Below the pieces are notes generated by a model that was given only the letters and a program-made list of their open reading frames with translations, did not search any database and was not told the DNA's origin. From NCBI GenBank assembly GCA_021814145.1, contig JAKAIY010000006.1:1-51851 (forward strand): a stretch of 51,851 nucleotides of DNA, given 5' to 3'. Of the stretch, positions 1-7,712 are shown piece by piece. This DNA is from Chloroflexota bacterium (lineage in GTDB: Bacteria; Chloroflexota; Ktedonobacteria; Ktedonobacterales; JADMIN01). How positions within the stretch are numbered: position 1 is the first letter of the stretch; every line of letters starts with the position of its first letter. The position numbers and the translations under genes were made by a program.

Positions 1-27
1 CTGATAGGCCTATTCGCCTCTGTGGCG

Positions 28-1899
28 CTAGCTGGCCGGCGACGTGTCGCGTGGAACGGAAGGCGTGCGGGCGCGCCACCGCAGGAACCGCTCGCGGCTG
101 CGCTCGCTCTCGCGCCGGTGAAGGTCCGCGCGCAACGCGGCGCCGCGTGTCAGGACACCAACAAGGTGGGCGCTGTCATTGGCGGATACGACTGGCAGCA
201 AGCCGAAATCACCATCCAGCATGCGCTCGACCGCTTCGCTCAGCGGCTCATCAGGCGTCGCGCAGACAACCGCCGTGGCGGCGAAGTCGCCCGCAGGGCG
301 GGCGTGATTCCTCCTGTCCGCCATCGCGCGCATCAACTCGCCCCGGGTCGTCATGCCCACCAGCTTCCCGTCATCCGCGATAACTGGCAGCGCCCAGCGG
401 TAGGGCTCGGTTTCCACGTTGGTCAGCGCGCGCGCCACGGCGGCGAGCGGCATGCTGGCGGAGACAGCCTCTACCGCGCCACGCATCACGTCGCGCACCC
501 GGAGAGTGGCCAGGGGGTGCGGCTCCAGGTAGCGCGGCGCGAGCAGTCCACGCTGCGCGAGGCGCTCGGTCATAACTGATTCCCGCGTAAATACCCGCGC
601 GGTCACGTCGGCGAACATGCAGCCGATCATCAGCGGGACCACGGCGCGATAGTCGCCCGTCAGCTCGAAGGCGAACAGGAACGAGGTTAGCGGCGTGCGC
701 GCGGCGGCGCTGAAGACGCCGCTCATCGCCACGACGCCACACATCGCGGGACTCAGCCCTACGCCCGGCGCGATAACCGCGACGCCACGCCCGTAGCCCA
801 CGCCGAGCGCCGCGCCAATCAGCAGCATAGGCGCCAGCAGGCCGCCAGAGGTCCCCGCGCCCAGCGAGAAGATCAGCGCGACCGACTTGCCAATCGCCAG
901 CAGCGCCAGCGTCGGGTTGCTGTAGGAGCCGTTCAGGGTGTCCGTGATGGTGGTATAGCCCATGCCGAGCACGCGCGGCTCGATCAGCGCCACCAGCCCC
1001 AGCGCCACCGCGCCGAGCGCCGGCTTGACGATCATGCTGACCCGCAACCGGTCGAAAAACTCCTCGACCGCGTAGAGGGACCGGCTTAGCAGCGCCGCGC
1101 TCATCCCGACGAAGACCCCCAGCGGTGCCAGCCAGACCAGGTTGACAGGCGATCCGAGCGTGACCGGCGCGGAGACGTGGAACATCACCGCGCTGCCCAG
1201 CAACACTGTGCGGCAGGCCGCCGCGACCGCGCTGGCCACCACCACAGGCGCCAGCGAGCGCAGGCGGAATTCGAAGAGTAGCAGCTCTATCGCGAGCGCC
1301 ACCGCCGCGAGCGGCGTGTTGAAAATGCCGACCATGCCAGCCGCCGCGCCGCAGGCCAGCAGGATGCGCCGCTCACTCGCCGTCAGGTTGAACGCCTGCC
1401 CGATCAGCGAGCCAATCGCCCCGCCAGTCTGGATGATTGGCCCTTCAGCGCCGAACGGGCCACCTGTTCCCACCGCGATCGCGGCTGAGATAGGCTTGAA
1501 GATCGCGACTTTGGCGCTGATGCGGCTGCCGTTCGTCAGCACCGCCTCCATCGCCTCGGGGATGCCATGTCCACGAATGCGGCTCGTGCCGTAGCGCGCC
1601 ATCAAGCCGACGGCCAGCGCGCCAGCTACCGGAATGACCAGCGCCCGAGCGCCCAGACCCTCGGTTGGCGGATAGACAGGCGTCTGGAGCGTAAATTTTC
1701 CATAGAACGCCAGGCCAGTAAAGATATTGATGAGGTGGTACAAGGCCCATGCCGTCACGGCGCCAATGGCGCCCATCGGGATAGCGGCGAGCGTAAAGAG
1801 CATGACGTGTCTGTTGTCGCCGCTGAAGAAGCCAGCCGCGCGCCATTGTCTCGCGCCGCCGGCCGACGCTTCGTCTGAGGATGGGAAGCCGGATAGCAT
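28..1899 (-). CDS. ClC-family chloride channel/antiporter with C-terminal CBS pair
   Basis: A 623-residue membrane protein of the voltage-gated chloride channel family, which moves chloride across the cytoplasmic membrane, often in exchange for protons. The selectivity signature GPFGAEGP includes the gating glutamate at about residue 152, and GHGIPE lies near 110. Hydrophobic segments fill roughly residues 30-450, followed by two CBS repeats (about 460-600) that in this family bind nucleotides and modulate gating. The ATG has GAGAGGA about 9 bases upstream. A second ClC gene lies near 41-43 kb and shares a promoter-proximal motif with this one. Channel versus antiporter cannot be decided by eye. 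Family call is confident. Confidence 0.93.
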   Translation of the reverse strand: MLSGFPSSDEASAGGARQWRAAGFFSGDNRHVMLFTLAAIPMGAIGAVTAWALYHLINIFTGLAFYGKFTLQTPVYPPTEGLGARALVIPVAGALAVGLMARYGTSRIRGHGIPEAMEAVLTNGSRISAKVAIFKPISAAIAVGTGGPFGAEGPIIQTGGAIGSLIGQAFNLTASERRILLACGAAAGMVGIFNTPLAAVALAIELLLFEFRLRSLAPVVVASAVAAACRTVLLGSAVMFHVSAPVTLGSPVNLVWLAPLGVFVGMSAALLSRSLYAVEEFFDRLRVSMIVKPALGAVALGLVALIEPRVLGMGYTTITDTLNGSYSNPTLALLAIGKSVALIFSLGAGTSGGLLAPMLLIGAALGVGYGRGVAVIAPGVGLSPAMCGVVAMSGVFSAAARTPLTSFLFAFELTGDYRAVVPLMIGCMFADVTARVFTRESVMTERLAQRGLLAPRYLEPHPLATLRVRDVMRGAVEAVSASMPLAAVARALTNVETEPYRWALPVIADDGKLVGMTTRGELMRAMADRRNHARPAGDFAATAVVCATPDEPLSEAVERMLDGDFGLLPVVSANDSAHLVGVLTRGAALRADLHRRESERSRERFLRWRARTPSVPRDTSPAS

Positions 1900-1969
1900 G
1901 GGCGGGAATCCTCTCGCTCACTGGGATGGATCATGGACGCGCCCAGAGACCAGGCGCGACACGATCACG

Positions 1970-1993
1970 TTTTGAATATCGCATTGTGATAAT
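1970..1993 (-). promoter_or_regulatory. Upstream element of ClC gene 1 (shared 12-mer)
   Basis: The minus strand carries TATCACAATGCG followed directly by A and a weak -10-like TATTCA, about 75 bases before the gene start. The same 12 bases precede TATAAT upstream of the second ClC gene. It may be a promoter spacer element or an operator; no good -35 is visible. Confidence 0.45.
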
Positions 1994-2021
1994 ACGGCGG
2001 CGCGCGACGGACGCCAAGGCC

Positions 2022-2049
2022 GGAGGCCTCCGCCATGCTATAATGGCGT
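2022..2049 (+). promoter_or_regulatory. Extended -10 promoter inside an inverted repeat
   Basis: TGC precedes a perfect TATAAT (2039-2044), giving an extended -10 about 60 bases before the hydrolase gene. The -10 sits inside CGCCAT-gctata-ATGGCG, a 6-bp inverted repeat, and the palindrome GGAGGCCTCC lies just upstream. No -35 match is seen at normal spacing. The inverted repeat may be an operator. Confidence 0.55.
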
Positions 2050-2103
2050 GCGAGCCGGGCCGCGCCCGGTCAGAGTTGGTGAGATGGTTTCGGCGGAGGG
2101 CGT

Positions 2104-3009
2104 ATGAGCGAGCGGAGCAAATACGCGGCAGAGTGTGTGGGTGATTGGGGCGCCCCGGTCGCGGCGGGCTATCAGGCGGGGACATTCGCCGCCCCGGACG
2201 GCGTCAAGCTCTTCTACCGGCGCTGGCTCGCGAGCGACACGGCTCCGACGCTGGTCCTGCTGCACGGCCTGGGCGCGCACTCAGGCTGGTTCATTGACAT
2301 GGGCGAGTCGCTGCACGCGCGCGGCCTGACGGTCTGCGTGATGGACCAGCGCGGCTTTGGACGGTCCGAGGGGCCGCGCGGGCATGTGCGCGATGGCGGC
2401 GTTTATCCACGCGACATCACCGCCTTCCTGACCATGCTGCGCTCCGAGCGGCCCGACAGTCGCCTGTTCATCCTGGGGCATAGCATGGGCGCCATTTTCG
2501 CCCTGCATGTCGCCGCCGCGGACGCCGCGCGCCCCCAGCCGCTGCTGTCCGGCGTCGCGCTGATGAACCCGTGGATCGCTGATGTCGCCAAGGTGTCGCC
2601 GCTGACCGTCGCGGGTCTCGTCGTCACGGGCATGATGGGCTCGGCGAAGCCATTCGCGGGGGCGGGCGGCACGGAGACGATGACGACCAATCCCGAGGCG
2701 ATCGCGATGCTCAACGCGGACACCTATTGGGTGCGCGCGGAGAGCGCGTCATTTCTCTACCAGGTTACCCGTATGCGGCTGGCGGCGCTGGCCCGCGCCC
2801 GACAGGTACGCGCGCCAGCCCTCGTGATACAGTGTGGAGCGGACAAGGCGGTCAAGCCCGCCGCCAGCCGCAAGCTGTTCGACACACTGGCGTGTCCGGA
2901 CAAGGCATGGAAAACCTATCAGGGCTTCGCCCATGACTGTGAGTTCGAGCCGGGGCGCGCTGTCCTCGATGATGACCTTGCCCAGTGGATCAAGACCCAC
3001 AGCGCCTGA
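2104..3009 (+). CDS. Alpha/beta hydrolase (monoacylglycerol lipase-like)
   Basis: A 301-residue soluble serine hydrolase of the alpha/beta fold, nearest in pattern to the monoacylglycerol lipase/lysophospholipase group. Visible are the oxyanion-hole HG at LLHGLGAH (about residue 54), the nucleophile elbow GHSMGA with Ser127, a late acidic residue in QCGADK, and the catalytic His in GFAHD near 275. There is no signal peptide. The ATG follows GGAGG at good spacing. It is transcribed alone, probably from the extended -10 promoter just upstream, and is followed 66 bases later by the tRNA nucleotidyltransferase fusion. The substrate is unknown: a lipid ester is likely from family knowledge only. 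Confidence 0.88.
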   Translation: MSERSKYAAECVGDWGAPVAAGYQAGTFAAPDGVKLFYRRWLASDTAPTLVLLHGLGAHSGWFIDMGESLHARGLTVCVMDQRGFGRSEGPRGHVRDGGVYPRDITAFLTMLRSERPDSRLFILGHSMGAIFALHVAAADAARPQPLLSGVALMNPWIADVAKVSPLTVAGLVVTGMMGSAKPFAGAGGTETMTTNPEAIAMLNADTYWVRAESASFLYQVTRMRLAALARARQVRAPALVIQCGADKAVKPAASRKLFDTLACPDKAWKTYQGFAHDCEFEPGRAVLDDDLAQWIKTHSA

Positions 3010-3075
3010 CGCTGGTCTATCCCGTGGGAGCTGATAACGACGATAACCACAGATAACGAGAAAACGCCATCTGGC

Positions 3076-5553
3076 ATGCTTGAGACGATCATCGCTCTCG
3101 CGCGGGTTTTTCGCGCCCAGCGCCACGAGCTCTACATGGTGGGCGGCTGCGTGCGCGATTTGCTGATGCGCCGCGAGACTCCCCCTGATATTGACCTGAC
3201 CACCGACGCGCGGCCAGACGAGATCAAGCGGCTGGCCGCGCTCACCCATCCCCTCACCATCACGACGGTTGGCGAGGCGTTTGGCACGGTCGCCGTCCAC
3301 TATCCGCACGCGGAGGGCGCCGAGCCTGAGGCGGAGGCCGCGGAAGGCGCCGCGCGTGAGCCGGTGTTCTCCTCGCTCGCGGGGAATCATCCTCCCGGCG
3401 TGGATATCGTGGAGATCACCACCTATCGCAGCGACATCTACCGCCCGGAGTCGCGCAAGCCGGAGGTCACGTTCGGTGACACCCTCGAAGGCGACCTGCT
3501 GCGCCGCGACTTCACGATCAACGCGATGGCCCGCGACCCGCTTACGGGCAAGGTCTTCGACCCGTGGGGCGGGCGCGCTGACCTGGAGCGGGGGATTATC
3601 CGCGCGGTGGGTGACGATCCGCTGCGGCGCTTTGACGAGGACCCGCTACGGATGCTGCGCGCGGTGCGCTTCGCCGCGCAGCTGGGCTTCCAGATCGAGG
3701 CCGCCACCGCTGACGCGATCCGCGATCAGGCGGCGGCCCTGGGCAAGATCAGCAACGAGCGCATCCGCGATGAGCTGGTCAAGGCGCTGATTAGCCCGCG
3801 CCCTGACCTTGCCCTGCGGCTGCTGGTGGACCTGGGCCTGGCGCCCTGGTCGCTGCCGGAAGTGCTGGAGCTGCGCGGCGTCAGCCAGCAGCCCGCTCAC
3901 ACGAAGGATGTCTACGAGCACGTGCTGCGCGTCGTCGCCGGGACGGCCACACGGCCTGCCCTGCGCTGGGGCGCGTTGCTGCACGACATCGCCAAGCCGC
4001 GCACGCGCAGTATCGAGGATGGCAAGGTCCATTTCTACGGCCATGAGGATGTTGGCGCGGTGATGGCGCGCGACATCCTGCGGCGGCTGCGCTTCGACCG
4101 CCCGTTCATCGAGTTCGTCTCGAAGCTCGTCCGCATGCACATGCGTGTCAACGCCTACCTGCCCGACTGGACGGATGGCGCCGTGCGGCGGCTGATGCTA
4201 GAAGCTGGCGACGCGCTGCCTGACCTGCTCGACCTCTCGCGCGCCGACATCACCAGCTATCGCCCGGATAAAGTCGCCCGCGCTGTCGCGCGCGTCAACG
4301 AGCTGGAGGCGCGCTGCGCCTGGCTGCGCGAGGAGGCGAAGCGCGTCCCGATCAAGAGCCCGCTGGATGGCAACGACCTGATGGCGATCTTCGCGCGCGA
4401 GCCAGGACCCTGGCTGCGGGTAGTCAAGGACCGCCTGCTGGGGATGGTGATTGACGGCGCGCTGGACCCGGATGATCGCGAGCGCGCCACGGAGATCGCC
4501 CGCGAGACGCTGGCTGAGATGGACGCCGCTGGCGAGACTGAGGTCCCCGCCAGGCCCGCTCGCGGCGCGCCATCCACCGCGCAGGTTACGCCACAGCCTG
4601 AGCGACCGGCTGCCCGCGAGGCCCGGCTGGCCACGCGCCGCAAGTCGCGCGCGGCGGTGGGCGCGCCTACTCCGGCGCCGCAGCCGCCCGCCCGCCCGCG
4701 CCGCTCCCGCGCGTCTACCACGCTGACCCGCGCCGCGCCGCGCCGCGAGCCAGCTCACCAGGCCCCACGCGCGGCGGGCAAGCCCGCTGAGGCGGACCGC
4801 GACGAGATCACGCGCTTCCTCGATGGCTATCTGGATGTCGCGCGCTTCCATGATCTCGCCCCGAACGGCACGCAGGTCATTGGCAAGCCGCGCGTGCGCC
4901 GTGTGGCGCTGGGCGTCAGCGCGAATCTGGCGCTGATCGAGGCGGCGGCGGCGAAGAAGGCTGACATGCTGATCTGCCACCACGGCCTCTTCACCGAGCG
5001 AGACCCACGCCCGGTTCTGGCCCGCGAGAAGCGCCGCCTCAAGGCGCTCTTCGACGCCGATATGACGCTGCTGGCTTACCATCTGCCGCTGGACGCGCAC
5101 CCCGAGGCGGGGAACAATGTTCTGTGGCTGCGCCGCCTTGGCTACACGGTCGAGTCGCTGGATTTCGCTGTCTGGCATGGGCAGGCGATTGGGGCGATTG
5201 GCTCAGTTGACGGCGAGCCGCCGGCGCTCGACGCCCTGATCGAGCAGGTGGCGGCTATCGCGGGGTCGCCGCCGCGGGTCTACGCCTTCGGGCCAGAGCG
5301 GGTGGGCAGGCTGGCGGTCTCCACTGGCGCGGCGCCCGGCAGCCTGGCGGAAGCTATCGCGCGCGGCTGCGACGCCTACCTCACGGGCGAGACCAGCGAA
5401 GGCACGCAGGCGCTGGCCAGCGAGGGCGCGGCGAACTTTATCGCCGCCGGGCATTACAATACCGAGCGGCTGGGCGTGCAGGCGCTCGGTGAGTTGCTGC
5501 GTGACCGCTTCGGCGTCGAGACATTCTTCATTGAGATCCCCAACGATGTGTAG
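3076..5553 (+). CDS. tRNA nucleotidyltransferase/poly(A) polymerase fused to NIF3 domain
   Basis: An 825-residue two-part protein. Residues 1-470 are a class II CCA-adding enzyme/poly(A) polymerase: GGCVRD (23-28), the metal-binding DID (38-40), the head and neck domain, then an HD domain (LLHDIAKPR near 303), as in many bacterial CCA enzymes that add or repair tRNA 3' ends. An Ala/Pro/Arg-rich linker follows (about 480-573). Residues 575-825 are a complete NIF3/DUF34 domain with its metal ligands: HH in ICHHGLF (about 636), H and D in YHLPLDAH, and the late GHYNTERLG. The reading frame is continuous through the linker. The function of NIF3 proteins is not settled. Stop-to-start distance to the next gene is 31 bases, so an operon is likely. 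The SD before the ATG is weak. Confidence 0.92.
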   Translation: MLETIIALARVFRAQRHELYMVGGCVRDLLMRRETPPDIDLTTDARPDEIKRLAALTHPLTITTVGEAFGTVAVHYPHAEGAEPEAEAAEGAAREPVFSSLAGNHPPGVDIVEITTYRSDIYRPESRKPEVTFGDTLEGDLLRRDFTINAMARDPLTGKVFDPWGGRADLERGIIRAVGDDPLRRFDEDPLRMLRAVRFAAQLGFQIEAATADAIRDQAAALGKISNERIRDELVKALISPRPDLALRLLVDLGLAPWSLPEVLELRGVSQQPAHTKDVYEHVLRVVAGTATRPALRWGALLHDIAKPRTRSIEDGKVHFYGHEDVGAVMARDILRRLRFDRPFIEFVSKLVRMHMRVNAYLPDWTDGAVRRLMLEAGDALPDLLDLSRADITSYRPDKVARAVARVNELEARCAWLREEAKRVPIKSPLDGNDLMAIFAREPGPWLRVVKDRLLGMVIDGALDPDDRERATEIARETLAEMDAAGETEVPARPARGAPSTAQVTPQPERPAAREARLATRRKSRAAVGAPTPAPQPPARPRRSRASTTLTRAAPRREPAHQAPRAAGKPAEADRDEITRFLDGYLDVARFHDLAPNGTQVIGKPRVRRVALGVSANLALIEAAAAKKADMLICHHGLFTERDPRPVLAREKRRLKALFDADMTLLAYHLPLDAHPEAGNNVLWLRRLGYTVESLDFAVWHGQAIGAIGSVDGEPPALDALIEQVAAIAGSPPRVYAFGPERVGRLAVSTGAAPGSLAEAIARGCDAYLTGETSEGTQALASEGAANFIAAGHYNTERLGVQALGELLRDRFGVETFFIEIPNDV

Positions 5554-5583
5554 GGCGCCGCGAGGCCGCGGCGGGAGGAGCGT

Positions 5584-6885
5584 ATGGCGCGCGAGACGGC
5601 TGATACGGATGTGGAGCTCGATCTCGACCAGGCGGCGGGACCAGCGATTGACCTCACCCGGCTCTACAAGCTCTGGGAGGGCGGGAACTGGAGCGCCTTC
5701 GCCATTGACCTGAGCCAGGACGCCGTGGACTGGCGTGAGAAGCTGTCGCCCAAGCAGCGTGAGGCCTCGCGCTGGAACTACTCGATGTTCGTCCACGGCG
5801 AGGAGGCCGTCGCGCGGACGCTGGCGCCCTTCGTGACGGCGGCGCTCACGCAGGAGCAGCGCATCTTCCTCACCACACAGATCGTGGATGAGGCCCGGCA
5901 CCACGTTTTCTTCGACCGCTTCATGCGCGAGGTGATGGGCGAGGGAAACAGCTATGGCGAGGTGCTGGAAGCCGTCCGCCCGGAGCTGACGCCCGGATTC
6001 CGCCGCGTCTTTGGCGAGCTGGATCGCCTGACCGACCAGCTCCGCCGCCAGCCCTCGAACAGGCCGCTCTACGCCCAGTGCATCGCGCTCTATCACATCG
6101 TCGTCGAGGGGACGCTGGCGCATCCCGGCCAGCGCTTCATGCTCGACTACATGAGCCAGTTCGATGTGCTGCCGGGCTTCCGCGAAGGCATCGCCCATAT
6201 CGCGCGCGACGAGTCGCGGCATATGGCGTTCGGCGTCCAGACGCTGGGCGAGCTGGTCGCGGAGTCGCCGCTCATCAGGCGCGCGGTCATCCGCCTGCTC
6301 AACCGCGCGCTGCCCTGGGCGGTGGGCGTGCTGACGCCACCCCGGCTGGACTTCGACTACCTGCGCGTGTTCGATATCAACATCGAGGACCTCTACGCTT
6401 TCAGCCTGAAATCGCTGGAAACCAAGCTCACCCGCGCGGGCATCCAGCCCTCGGAGGTGGTCGCGCTGGTCAAGCTGGGGGTCAGTGACCCGCCCAGCGC
6501 GCAGGCCGCGCGGACGCTGGCGCTGATGCGCGCCGGCATGGTGAGCGACGCTGTGCCGCTGGATGTCAGCGAGGACAGCATGACGCTGCTCTTCGAGGCG
6601 CTGGAGCGCGTGGCCGCCGCGGCCCCGCCATCCAGCCTCCCCGGTCCGATCCAGTGGGAGTTCAGCGACGCAGAGCCGTGGTATCTGGCTATCGAGCGGG
6701 GCGCGGCGACCGTCAGGCGCGGGCGCGTGGCCAACCCGGCGCTGACGCTGCGCTCGACGGCGCTGGACTGGGCGAGGGTGGCGACGGAGCGGCTCGATCC
6801 CCGCTGGGCGATGGCTACCCGGCGGCTGAGCGTCAGCGGCGACTGGCGGCTGGCTTTGCGGCTGCCCGCGCTGCTCGGCGCGTAG
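5584..6885 (+). CDS. R2lox-like ferritin-fold oxidase with C-terminal SCP2 domain
   Basis: A 433-residue protein whose first about 320 residues resemble the ribonucleotide-reductase R2-like ligand-binding oxidase (R2lox) group. The carboxylate/His ligands of a dinuclear metal site are visible in order: E in HGEEAV, EARHH, E in VVEGTLAH, and DESRHMAF. R2lox proteins carry a Mn/Fe centre and a bound fatty-acid-like ligand; their substrate is unknown. Residues about 345-433 look like an SCP2 sterol-carrier/lipid-binding domain (WEFSDAEPWYLAIERG onwards). The SD GGAGG sits 6-7 bases before the ATG, and the gene directly follows the tRNA nucleotidyltransferase fusion. A true RNR beta subunit is unlikely because no alpha subunit lies nearby. 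Confidence 0.82.
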   Translation: MARETADTDVELDLDQAAGPAIDLTRLYKLWEGGNWSAFAIDLSQDAVDWREKLSPKQREASRWNYSMFVHGEEAVARTLAPFVTAALTQEQRIFLTTQIVDEARHHVFFDRFMREVMGEGNSYGEVLEAVRPELTPGFRRVFGELDRLTDQLRRQPSNRPLYAQCIALYHIVVEGTLAHPGQRFMLDYMSQFDVLPGFREGIAHIARDESRHMAFGVQTLGELVAESPLIRRAVIRLLNRALPWAVGVLTPPRLDFDYLRVFDINIEDLYAFSLKSLETKLTRAGIQPSEVVALVKLGVSDPPSAQAARTLALMRAGMVSDAVPLDVSEDSMTLLFEALERVAAAAPPSSLPGPIQWEFSDAEPWYLAIERGAATVRRGRVANPALTLRSTALDWARVATERLDPRWAMATRRLSVSGDWRLALRLPALLGA

Positions 6886-6983
6886 GCGTTCGACGGTTGG
6901 AGGCTCGCTCCGTGTAAATCGGGTCTGGTGGCTCGCGTCAGGAACATGAGGGGATGGGTGTGTAGTCGCGTCCATCTCACCAC

Positions 6984-7712
6984 ATGAGGAAGGGCGATGA
7001 GCGCATGATAAGCCGGCAGGGGGCGCGAGGCGGATGGGCGCGCTGGCTGGAGCCGGTGGCGCTCCACTGGACGTCCTTCGCCTCGCTTCCCGCGTGGGGT
7101 CCCAGACATGAGGCGCACGGAGCGATCAGTCAGTCTGGAGCGGCTGTGTCATCTGGCGACGCTTCCAGTGAGGCCCTGCTCACGGGAATCTACCGTGAAT
7201 ACAGTGGGCCAATCCACACCTACGCTTTCCATCTGCTCGGCAATCAGGAGGACGCCGACGATGTGACGCAGGAGGTGTTCATCCGGGCTTACGCGCGCCT
7301 CGATCAGTTGCGCGACCCGGCCAGCCTGCGGGCATGGCTCTATCGCATCGCCACGAATCTGTGTATGGACCAGATGCGCCGCCGCTCACGCATTCGCCGT
7401 GTCCTCGGGATGGCCATCTCGCTCAGCCCGGATGACGATCCAGACGGGGGACCAGCGCCCGATGTCGCCCAGCCTGCCGCGCAGGCCGCGCTGGAGGGTG
7501 TCGCCGAGCGCGATCATATCGCCGCCGCGCTGCGCCGCATGCCGCCCAAATACGCTTCCTGCCTGCTGATGAGCAGCCTGCAAGGGCTTTCCTATCACGA
7601 GATCGCGGAGGCGCTGAGCATCTCGCCGGGGGCGGCGGCGGTCCGGCTGAGCCGCGCGCGCGACCTGTTCGCCCGCTATTACGATGAGCTGCGAAAGGAG
7701 GGGACATCATGA
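6984..7712 (+). CDS. ECF-type RNA polymerase sigma factor
   Basis: The open frame gives 242 residues, but the first about 55 are not sigma-like. An in-frame GTG at 7146, just before SSGDASSEALL, would give a 188-residue protein of normal ECF length. Region 2 is clear (YREYSGPIHTYAFHLLG, then DVTQEVFIRAY and LRAWLYRIATN). After a linker, region 4 shows RRMPPKYASCLLMS and the helix-turn-helix LSYHEIAEALSISPGAA. Sigma-3 is absent, as in ECF factors. The stop overlaps the start of the next gene as ATGA, so the two are translationally coupled, as expected for a sigma/anti-sigma pair. The true start is uncertain. Confidence 0.88.
   Translation: MRKGDERMISRQGARGGWARWLEPVALHWTSFASLPAWGPRHEAHGAISQSGAAVSSGDASSEALLTGIYREYSGPIHTYAFHLLGNQEDADDVTQEVFIRAYARLDQLRDPASLRAWLYRIATNLCMDQMRRRSRIRRVLGMAISLSPDDDPDGGPAPDVAQPAAQAALEGVAERDHIAAALRRMPPKYASCLLMSSLQGLSYHEIAEALSISPGAAAVRLSRARDLFARYYDELRKEGTS

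Noticed and set aside
5203-6975. Long open frame of 590 codons on the minus strand
   Set aside because: It is antisense to the R2lox-SCP2 gene, whose plus-strand motifs are clear. Its product is Arg/Gln/His-rich with no domain, typical of GC-rich shadow frames.
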